A stretch of DNA of 64,000 bases from Otis tarda. Its lineage: Eukaryota; Chordata; Aves; Otidiformes; Otididae. The notes under the pieces were generated by a model. The model was given only the letters and a program-made list of their open reading frames with translations. It searched no databases and had not been told where the DNA came from. Location: positions 248,001 to 312,000 of the forward strand of contig CM048572.1 of the NCBI GenBank assembly GCA_026413225.1, read 5' to 3'. Position 1 is the stretch's first letter. Each line of letters begins with the position of its first letter. A program made the translations under genes and the position numbers. Below are positions 56,901 through 64,000 of the stretch, piece after piece.

Positions 56901-59376
56901 TTGCTGCTCCTCAGCGGCCATTGGCAGCGCATCTACAGCACCACATACATTGGGGCTCCGGGCTTTGCCTGAGGAGCAGGGCTTCGTCGTTTCCCATGAG
57001 CTGCATGTGGACGCCCCCTGAAAAAATACCCCGTAAAATGACGAACGTTGGACGATTGCTCCCACACCAAAAGGGCCAGCCACTCAAGCTCTTGCTGCTC
57101 CTCAGCGGCCATTGGCAGTGCATCTACAGCACCACAGACATTGGGGCTCCGGGCTTTCCCTGAGGAGCAGGTCTTTGACATTTGCCACCAGCTGCACTTG
57201 GGCGCCCATTGAAAAAAAAACCAGGAAAATCACGATTGTTGGACTATTGCTGCCACACCAAAAGTGCCAGCCACTCAAGCTCTTGCTGCTCCTCAGCAGC
57301 CATTGGCAGCTCATCTACAGCACCACAGACATTGGGGCTCCGGGCATTCCCTGTGAAGCAGGGCTTCGACATTTGCCACCAGATGCACGTGGGCGCCCCC
57401 TGAAAAGAACCCCCAAAAAATCACGAACGTCGGACGATTGCTCTCACACGAAAAGTGCCAGCCACTCAAGCTCTTGCTGCTCCTCAGCGGCCATTGGCAC
57501 CGCATCTACAGCAGCACAAACATTGGGGCTCCGGGCTTTCCCTGAGGAGCAGGGCTTCGACGTTTGCCACCAGCTGCACTTGGGCGCCCACTGAAAAAAA
57601 AAAACGAAAAATCACGAACCTTGGACGATTGCTCCCACACCAAAAGTGCCAGCCACTCAAGCTCTTGCTGCTCCTCAGCGGCCACTGGCAGTGCATCACC
57701 AGCACCACAGACATTGGGTCTCCACGCTTTCCCTGTAGCAGGGCTTCGACGTTTGCCACCAGCTGCACGTGGGCGCCCACTGAAAAAAAAACCTGAAAAA
57801 TCCCGAACGTTGGACGATTGCTCCCACACCAAAAGTGCCGGCCTCTCAAGCGCTTGCTGCTCCTCAGTGGCCATTGGCAGCGCATCTACAGCACCACAGA
57901 CATTGGGGCTCTGGTCTTTCCCTGAGGAGCAGGGCTTCGACGTTTGCTACCAGATGCACATGGGCGCCCCCTGAAAAAAAAACCTGAAAAATCACGAACG
58001 TCGGACCATTGCTCCCACACCAAAAGTGCCAGCCACTCAAGCTCTTGCTGCTCCTCAGCGGCCATTGGCAGCGCATCTACAGCACCAGAGACACAGGGGC
58101 TCCGGGCTTTCCCTGTGGAGCAGGGCTTCGACGTTTCCCACCACCAGCATGTGGGCGCCCCCTGAAAAAAAACCTGAAAAATCACCAACGTCGGACGATT
58201 GCTCCCACACCAAAAGTGCCAGCCTCTCAATCTCTTGCTGCTCCTCAGCGGCCATTGGCAGCGCATCTACGGCACCACAGACACTGGGGCTCCGGGATTT
58301 CCCTGAGGAGCAGGGCTTCGACGTCTGCCACCAGCTGCACGTGGGCGCCCCCTGAAAAGATACCCCGAAAAATCACGAACGTGGGACGATTGCTCCCACA
58401 CCAAAAGTGCCAGCCACTCAAGCTCTTGCTGCTCCTCAGCGGCCATTGCCAGCGCATCTACAGCACCACAGACATTGGGGCTCCGGGCTTTCCCTGAGGA
58501 GCAGGGCTTCGACGTTTGCCACCAGCTGCACCTGGGCGCCACCTGAAAATCAACCGGGAAAAATCACCACCGTCGGACGATGTCTCCCACACCAAAAGTG
58601 CCAGCCACTCAAGCTCTTGCTGCTACTCAGCGGCCATTGGCAGTGCATCTCCAGCACCACAGACACTGGGGCTCCGGGCTTTCCCTGTGGAGCAGGGCTT
58701 CGACATTTGCCACCAGCGGCACGTGGACGCCCCCTGAAAAGAACCCCCAAAAAATCACGAACGTCGGACGATTGCTCCCACACCAAAAGTGCCAGCCACT
58801 CAAGCTCTTGCTGCTCCTCAGCAGCCATTGGCAGCGCATCTACAGCACCACAGACATTGGGTCTCCGGTCTTTCCCTGAGGAGCAGGGCTTTGACGTTTG
58901 CCACCAGCTGCACGTGGGCGCCCACTGAAAAAAAAAACGAAATATCACGAACGTGTGACGATTGCTCCAACACCAAAAGTGCCAGCCACTCAAGCTCTTG
59001 CTGCTCCTCAGCGGCCATTGGCATCGCATCTACGGTACCAAAAATATTGGGGCTCCGGCTTTCCCTGTGGAGCACGGCTTCGACATTTGCCACCAGGTAC
59101 ACGTTGGTGCCCCCTGAAAATAAACCCCGAAATATCACGGACGTCGGATGATTGCTCCCACACCAAGAGTGCCTGCCACTCAAGCTCTTGCTGCTCCTCA
59201 GCGGCCATTGGCAGCGCATCTACAGCACCACAGACATTGGGGCTCCGGGCTTTCCCTGAGGAGCAGGGCTTCGACGTTTGCCACCAGCTGCACGTGGGCG
59301 CCCCCTGAAAAAAAACCCCCGAAAAATCACAAACGTGGGACGATTGCTCCCACACCAAAAGTGCCAGCCGCTCAAG
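53983..59376 (-). repeat. 191-bp satellite array, subfamily C, - orientation (continued)
   Basis: About 28 monomers continuing in register after the LTR insertion. A block with GCAGCCTGAAAAGAAACGCC and GGCGCACCCTGAAAAGAAACC monomers occurs at 52,700-53,330 and 56,630-57,300, with a partial copy at 55,100-55,600. After subtracting the LTR the spacings are 10, 18 and 8 monomers. The array ends where an ERV is inserted after CTCAAG at 59,371-59,376. Confidence 0.95.
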
Positions 59377-59466
59377 TGTTGGATACCTGGAGTATCGGGG
59401 CACTTAGTGAACAATCCAAACCGAATGGAATTGTTATGTTTGTGACTAGCAGGCCTCAAGGACATC

Positions 59467-59581
59467 ACTGAAGCTACTTGTGAGAAAGTACTGAAGCTGC
59501 CTGAAAGAAAGTACTGAAGCCACCTGTGAGAAAATAATGAGGCCGCCTGTGAGAAAGTAATGAAGCTTCCTGTGAGAAAGT
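59467..59581 (+). repeat. Five 23-bp tandem repeats in U3
   Basis: Units of the form ACTGAAGC..CCTGTGAGAAAGT, five exact-length copies with a few substitutions, followed by a partial sixth. Probable U3 enhancer array. Confidence 0.9.
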
Positions 59582-59776
59582 AAACGAAGCAACCTTGAGA
59601 AGAAGGAAAACAGCTGGCATACGTGACTGGGGGCTGAACGTGAAGGAGGGTGCAGGTGGAGGGAACTGTGCGCGTGAACAAAGAGACTTAAGGAATCATA
59701 TTTTAGCTAAGAGCGCGTGCATGATATAGTTAGCCAATTAGTAGAGAGCTTGCGTATGATACGAAATTAGAAGGGC

Positions 59777-59805
59777 TATATTAACCGGGAAGTATCAACA
59801 ATAAA
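59777..59805 (+). promoter_or_regulatory. LTR core promoter and AATAAA
   Basis: A TATATT box at 59,777 and the polyadenylation signal AATAAA at 59,800-59,805, unusually close together, as is common in betaretroviral LTRs where the signal lies near the cap site. Confidence 0.55.
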
Positions 59806-59864
59806 TTGCCATTTGCTTGATCATATTGGTCGTCAGCAGTGTCCGTTACTTCCGCGTCAACAGG

Positions 59865-59882
59865 TGGCGCCCGAACAGGGAC
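59865..59882 (+). promoter_or_regulatory. Primer binding site, tRNA-Lys type
   Basis: TGGCGCCCGAACAGGGAC is complementary to the 3' end of the tRNA-Lys species used by MMTV and lentiviruses. It lies 2 bp after the LTR end, and with the 6-bp target duplication of the related solo LTR it supports the betaretroviral (ERVK) class. Confidence 0.92.
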
Positions 59883-60056
59883 CCTCAGATCGGTGTTGGA
59901 CATCCCGACGGAACCGAAGAAGGAAAGAAGAAATGAGGGGGCGGAAGCCGGTCGAAGCGAGTGCTGCCCCGGCACTCGGGAAGTCGCTGTAGCGCAAAAA
60001 GGTACAAAAGGTACGGAGGGAATCTCGTCTTGGCCAGGCGAGCGGCCGGGGAGGAG

Positions 60057-60236
60057 ATGGGGTCCACACTGACCAAAGAGGAGTCAGCAGTGGTTAAGCT
60101 CCTCCAACAGATGCTCTCTATGAGAGGACTGAGTTATGACTCGGCCGTCCTAGAAGCTTTGCTGCAGTGGGCAAAGAAAAGGGAATTAATCCCCACAGTT
60201 GATTATGCTTTTGAACTCCCGATATGGGAAATATAG
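60057..60236 (+). pseudogene. gag: gag: matrix N-terminus
   Basis: The ATG at 60,057 follows the leader; the protein starts MGSTLTKEE with Gly at position 2, a usual myristoylation site for membrane targeting of Gag. 59 residues are open before TAG. The next gag frame starts inside the end of this one at 60,224, so a one-base frame change separates matrix from the rest. The start was chosen for the Met-Gly and its position after the leader; an in-frame stretch upstream is leader. Confidence 0.75.
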
Positions 60237-61756
60237 GAAAAGAACTGCGGGATGAAATAAGTAAAGGATCAAAGGAGGCGAGCAAACTCTCCACCGTGTG
60301 GAGCCTAATTAATGAAACATTGATAAGCATGAAAGCCGAACGTTCAGTCGTCGCGTTTGCTTTTGCAGCCTTAACTCCAGCCGGCGGGTCCACCTCCGCT
60401 ACTAGCATGCTGTTCTCGGGTTTAACGAGCCCTGCTGCCGCCCCGGCTCGTGCTGAGTGTGGGGGGGCTCGAGCCCCAGCAAGGACTCCAGGAAATGCAG
60501 CCACAGCCCCTATAACTATAGATATGTGGGCACCAGAGGAAAAAACTGCCAAAGGCTTTTCACCACCATCAGATGTACCACTACCAGGCACCCCGCCACG
60601 CTGCGCCAGTGCAGGCTCAGAGTCACGAGCCTTTTCGCCGGCGCCAAGAGCTCCGGTTTATCCCCCATTACCACCTTCTTCCCTGCCACCACGGCATGGG
60701 GAGGAGGGGGATGAACATTCATCCGGCTTGAAGTACGCACAGCTACAAGAGATGCTAAAAAGGCTGGAAGCCCTAGAGGTTCGCCTAGAAGGGTCATTGG
60801 AAAATTCGTCAACTCCTTCACCTGTGCCACATCGAGACCTGCCAGCGTCCAACCTATTCGTTCCGAACGGAGCTTCGGGTGAGATCAGTCTTTTTGCACC
60901 TTTGCAAGGGACGCCGGCGGGAGGGGCCGGGGATTTGAATCCGATAGCGCGGTGGAAAGAGGTGATTCGAGATGCTTTGATAGAAGGAGAGCCTTTGCCC
61001 ATAGCATTTCCAGTTGTGACCAATAATACTGGGAGAAGTGTGTGGCAGGCATTAGACTGGAAAATATTGAAGGAAACTAAAAATGCAGTTACTCAGTATG
61101 GGCTAAAATCATCATATACTCGGTCTGTGTTGCAGCATATATTTTTGTCACAGTTGTTAACTCCTTATGATATTAGAATGATTGTCCAGATGCTTTTGCT
61201 ACAGTCGCAGCAGCTGCAGTTTTTTCGGTACTGGCAGACTGCTTGTGATAGGGCAGCTGCAACGCCTCGACAACAGGGTGATCCATTATTCGGGGTGCAA
61301 ACTCAAATGCTGATGGGAGCGGGGCCCTACACACGATCTGATTGGCAAGCGCAATTTGCTACCGAAGTGTTACTACTGGGCCAAGATTTGGCTTCTAGAG
61401 CGCTTGCCAGGGTGCACGATGAAAAGTCCGGACCTGCCTTTACGTCAGTAAGGCAAGGTCCCACAGAACCATACGGGAAATTTATTGATCGGTTGCACAC
61501 TGCAATTATGGCTCACCCTGATCTGGATGATGACATGAAAGCAAAGTTCTTAGATATGTTTGCCTTTAATAATGCTAATGAAAAAACTAAGAGAGCCCTT
61601 AGTGTGCTGCCAAAAGGATCTACTACAGAGCAACTGCTGGAAGCTGCGGAGCAAATGTTAAAAAAAAAAAAAAAAAAAAAAGCTACAGTCATGGCTGCTG
61701 CTGTAGGTGCAGTTAAACCGTTGATATCAATAAAGCATAAAGCGGCGCATGATTAA
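60224..61756 (+). pseudogene. gag: gag: central region and capsid, C-terminally altered
   Basis: 510 open codons. Residues 115-160 are proline-rich, with a YPPL word resembling an ESCRT-recruiting late motif (tentative). A charged helical stretch lies at 168-190. The capsid runs from about 240 to 478, with WQALDWKILKE, and the major homology region RQGPTEPYGKFIDRL at 410-424. After AAEQML comes a run of seven Lys from a 22-A homopolymer (61,660-61,681), then ATVMAAAVGAVKP. No zinc knuckles follow: the frame ends after HKAAHD in unrelated sequence. RNA-binding nucleocapsid is therefore lost, and matrix is out of frame. Confidence 0.87.
61660..61681 (+). repeat. 22-base A homopolymer within gag
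   Basis: Encodes seven consecutive Lys at the capsid-nucleocapsid boundary without breaking the frame; probably an expanded A-rich linker. Confidence 0.9.
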
Positions 61757-62000
61757 CTGTCTGTAACCCCCATTCCCTCTTCCTGCCCCTCCGCCCCCCA
61801 TCCCTGTCCCGCTCAGAGGGCAGAGGAGGGAGGTGGAGATGGTGTTAAGCCTGGAAAGAGGGAGGGATGGGGGGAGGTTGTCTTGTTCCCTTTTTCCTTA
61901 TCCTGCTTTGGTTTTAGTGATGGTCTGTTTCGCTTGTAGCGGTGGCTTTAAGGATCCCTCCCTATTTTTGTCTTAAACCTCAGGTTTTAGTTTTCTTTCC
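61757..62000 (+). mobile_element. Fragment of the avian LTR-type repeat
   Basis: The stretch with AACCCCCATTCCCTCTTCC, GTGTTAAGCCTGGAAAGAGG and TGGTCTGTTTCGC matches, in order, the distal third of the 870-bp repeat at 6,672-7,541 (compare 7,220-7,440), but is more diverged. It interrupts or replaces the end of gag. Confidence 0.65.
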
Positions 62001-62289
62001 TCCTGTATGCCTGGGGTCACAGCCGCCGCCAGGTGCCCCCACCCCCCCGCCCCTGACATGGTTTACAGATACTCCTGTCTAAGTCGAGCTTTGTATAAGC
62101 GGAAGGACCGTTCCCTCTTATAACATGGGGGAAGGGATACGCTTATGTCTTTACAGGAGCACTAAACAAGTGGATCCCTGTCTGTATCATCTGCGGGTAT
62201 TTCAGAACATGTTTGGTTGACCTGCCAGACACCGGTAGGACGGCAACTCTGTGTAAAACAGCAGCAGTCACGAGTGCTGAGTGCTAAAA
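62001..62289. other. Unassigned sequence between gag and env relics
   Basis: No domain, repeat unit or long frame recognised. A short GC-rich C-run part (62,010-62,055) is followed by AT-rich sequence. By position it is probably degraded retroviral or repeat DNA. Confidence 0.4.
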
Positions 62290-63319
62290 CTACAAAAGAT
62301 GGAACTTTTTTGGATCAGTAAAGATGGACTTCTGTCTATTTTTTTTAACTATTCAAGACCTAATGTTTCTAGCGGGGTAATGATTGTAAATGCTTTAAGA
62401 TCTATACATTGCAACGACACAGCATGACGTAATCATGCGAGCACATATCAAAATCCAGACAGCATAAAAGACCTAAACGAAGCATACATAGCATTGAATC
62501 TGGTTGCCAAGATAATACAGAGTTTTGGAAACTAAGTAAAATTATTGCTGCTTCAGTCTTTACACCTGGTGTGGCAAGTGCCTAGGCATTAACTACGCTA
62601 AATAAATTGGGCTGTTGGCTTGCTAAGCAAATAAATACAACTGCATTGGCACTATCAACGCTGTTAATTGATGTAGATTCTATACACAATGCTACTTTAC
62701 AAAACAGAACTGCTGTTAGCCTGCAGAGCACATATTTGACAGGCCTTGTTGTATGTGCTGGCCACGCATGCACCAACACCTGGTCAGTACTCTTCCACTG
62801 AATCTGCGGAGGGTATAAACAGAGGTGGCTCGGAGTGAAAGGGAGAGGACAGACCCAGAGCACATTTTATTTACAACAGGGGACGCCCTGAAGGTGCTGC
62901 GCCTGCCTCCCTTCTCTGCTCTGACCCGGCTGATAATCATCCTCCTCCTCAGCGGTGTCTTTGGCGTAGTTGGGTTAGTAACAGAATAGATCAGCAAGAG
63001 ATTTTTTTTTATTATTATTATTAGCACAAAATCATGATTGTCAGGATTTTGATGGGCTTTGCTGCATGAATCTGTCTGATCATTCGGAATCTATTCACAA
63101 AAGTATTCAAAACTTGCAAAAAGGAGTACAAAAACAGCAACAAAGTGATGGTTTTGATATATTCAGAAATCTTTTGGTGACTTGATATAAGCTTGTTACT
63201 AATAGCTGTAGGATGCTTATTCATTCCTTTTATATATGTGTTTTGATCTATATTCTGTGTCTTAAAATGTGTGCAGACTTTAATAGATAAAGCGTTGAAA
63301 CAAGCCTCTTCTCATAAAC
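62290..63319 (+). pseudogene. env: env transmembrane-subunit relic, interrupted
   Basis: Two recognisable parts. At about 62,535-62,713 lies the fusion-proximal helical region: a VFTPGVASA-like stretch, an in-frame TAG, TLNKLGCWLAKQIN and a LQNR word where the immunosuppressive-type segment starts. At 63,028-63,180 lie the C-X6-CC disulfide motif (63,039-63,065), [19 protein letters not shown] and a further helix; a hydrophobic anchor-like stretch in another frame is at about 63,188-63,240. Roughly 270-310 bp of foreign, LTR-like sequence separates the parts. C-X6-CC is typical of gamma-type and D-type Env. It cannot be expressed as an entry protein. Confidence 0.72.
62711..62983 (+). mobile_element. 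Probable short LTR-like insertion within env
   Basis: Starts TGCTGTTAGCC and ends TTAGTAACA, with a TATAAA at about 62,814 and a T-rich ATTTTATTT word downstream. It splits the env relic exactly between LQNR and the disulfide motif. Flanks GAAC and GAAT would be an imperfect 4-bp target duplication. No family recognised; the LTR interpretation is tentative. Confidence 0.4.
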
Positions 63320-63333
63320 AAAGAAGGGGGAGA
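63320..63333 (+). promoter_or_regulatory. Polypurine tract after env
   Basis: AAAGAAGGGGGAGA directly before a TG that starts TGTGGTATTTTCC, the usual arrangement of a polypurine tract and LTR U3. Confidence 0.7.
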
Positions 63334-63818
63334 TGTGGTATTTTCCTGGACTTTCACTGAGTCAGTACGGTATCAGTGAAAGCACACCGACCTTGGGGGA
63401 GGAATGCAATCATGCTCTCAGGAAGAAAGCCATGGAATGAGAAGGAAAGCTTTAAGATACAAAACATTGTTAGCAGAATTTATGGCTTGTTTCAACAGAG
63501 GCCTGCAGAAAACTAGTAATTGCTCTTATAGATAAGTAAGTTACTGGAGTTGTTATATCTATAATAGCAGAAGAATGTTATCGTAGAAAATTACTAGAAG
63601 GTAGTGAAACTTAGCTTTGCTTTGTAATCATGAATAAGTATAACATGTGATCAGTAATTTTATTAACTAAGCTTGTGTGTGGCATAACTGGGTGGTTGCT
63701 GTCCTTGTTTAAAATCGGAATTGTGATACTAGGCATCATACTAGGCATAACCATGCTTGCAAAAAATGATTGACAACTCAATACAGACAATCCGGCTCAT
63801 AAAAAAAAAACAACCAAC
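63334..63818 (+). repeat. Probable 3' LTR U3 of the env-bearing element
   Basis: It starts TGTGGTATTTTCCTGG after a polypurine tract and does not resemble the LTR at 59,377-59,862. No clear TATA/AATAAA pair or LTR end is seen before the next element at 63,819, so it is truncated. A short frame at about 63,684-63,771 encodes a hydrophobic ITGWLLSLFKIGIVILGIIL stretch like a retroviral membrane anchor, so part of the segment may be env instead. Confidence 0.5.
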
Positions 63819-64000
63819 TGTGGTGGTTTAGCCCGGATCACCACACAGTTTCTTATTCACCCTCCCCCTACCCAGTGGGACAGGGGAGAGAAATTGGGAA
63901 GAAAGGAAAACTCGTGGGTTGAGATAAAAACAGTTTACTAAAAATACTAAAAAAAACCTACAAAGCTAACAGGATATAAGGAGATTAATATATACAAAAT
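63819..64000 (+). mobile_element. Start of an avian ERVL-type LTR, cut by window edge
   Basis: TGTGGTGGTTTAGCCCGG followed by ACTCGTGGGTTGAGATAA and CAGTTTACTA are the opening words of a very common bird LTR family. The element runs off the right edge. Confidence 0.75.

Larger units (their letters stand above)
59377..59862 (+). repeat. 5' LTR of the betaretrovirus-like provirus
   Basis: From TGTTGG to GTCAACA, followed by GG and the primer binding site. U3 contains five 23-bp repeats; a TATATT box lies at 59,777 and AATAAA at 59,800-59,805. It is clearly the same family as the solo LTR at 53,496, with scattered differences. Confidence 0.92.
59377..61756 (+). mobile_element. Betaretrovirus-like (ERVK) provirus: 5' LTR, PBS and gag
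   Basis: A provirus inserted in subfamily C satellite and starting TGTTGGATACC. It has a 486-bp LTR, a tRNA-Lys primer binding site, a leader of about 175 bp, a short matrix frame and a long gag frame with capsid. Sequence after 61,756 is not gag-pro-pol but an avian repeat fragment, so pro and pol are missing. The env relic further right may or may not belong to the same element. The 5' flanking hexamer is CTCAAG; no 3' partner is visible. Confidence 0.88.

Noticed and set aside
1..59376. Many open frames of 60-325 codons across the satellite
   Set aside because: They recur every 191 bp with the same peptide words in rotating frames on both strands and track monomer variation, so they are by-products of the tandem repeat, not genes.
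59865..59882. tRNA gene
   Set aside because: Only the 18-nt complement of a tRNA 3' end is present, as expected of a primer binding site; no cloverleaf surrounds it.
62001..62289. Possible pol or env coding between gag and env relics
   Set aside because: Short peptide stretches can be read, but none matched a retroviral motif firmly enough to name.

Overview
This window is repeat-only DNA from a bird genome. About 46 kb of it is a tandem satellite with a 191-bp monomer (roughly 240 copies, with a T-run and the word GTGGGAGCAAT in the orientation called + here). The rest is endogenous retroviruses and LTRs. I place it in birds because several LTR-type elements have the terminal and internal words of common avian families (for example TGTCCTGGTTCTGGC and TGTGGTGGTTTAGCCC), and because a 191-bp pericentromeric satellite is known from songbirds (Tgut191A type). 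The species, and identity with any named satellite, cannot be shown from sequence alone. I see no host gene, RNA gene or CRISPR array. Apparent reading frames in the satellite are artefacts of a stop-poor repeat.

Layout: 1-243 satellite (-); 244-5,229 satellite (+, divergent subfamily A); 5,239-5,486 degenerate satellite (-); 5,487-10,615 a 5'-truncated gammaretrovirus-like ERV on the - strand (copy L); 10,616-11,183 satellite (-); 11,184-24,925 satellite (+, subfamily B); 24,944-29,604 satellite (-, B passing into C); 29,605-33,272 satellite (+, A); 33,290-34,150 very old degenerate satellite (-); 34,151-41,792 the + strand copy of the same ERV (copy R: gag, pro, pol, env remnant, 3' LTR); 41,793-42,012 satellite (+); 42,058-59,376 satellite (-, short A part then C), interrupted by a solo betaretrovirus-like LTR at 53,496-53,982; 59,377-61,756 a betaretrovirus-like 5' LTR, tRNA-Lys primer binding site and gag; 61,757-64,000 a mosaic of an avian LTR-repeat fragment, a broken env with a C-X6-CC motif, an unrelated LTR start and the beginning of an ERVL-type LTR cut by the window edge.

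The most interesting feature is the architecture. The satellite changes direction seven times. The two gammaretroviral copies, with their nested insertions and flanking satellite, form an inverted duplication with about 25 kb of other satellite between them. A hairpin-prone satellite junction occurs three times beside these copies. Higher-order repeats of about 571 bp and about 1.9 kb show recent local homogenisation. Together these suggest a centromeric, pericentromeric or heterochromatic sex-chromosome block shaped by inversion, segmental duplication and retroviral insertion. No element looks intact, and the two gammaretroviral copies carry largely different inactivating lesions on top of shared nested insertions.
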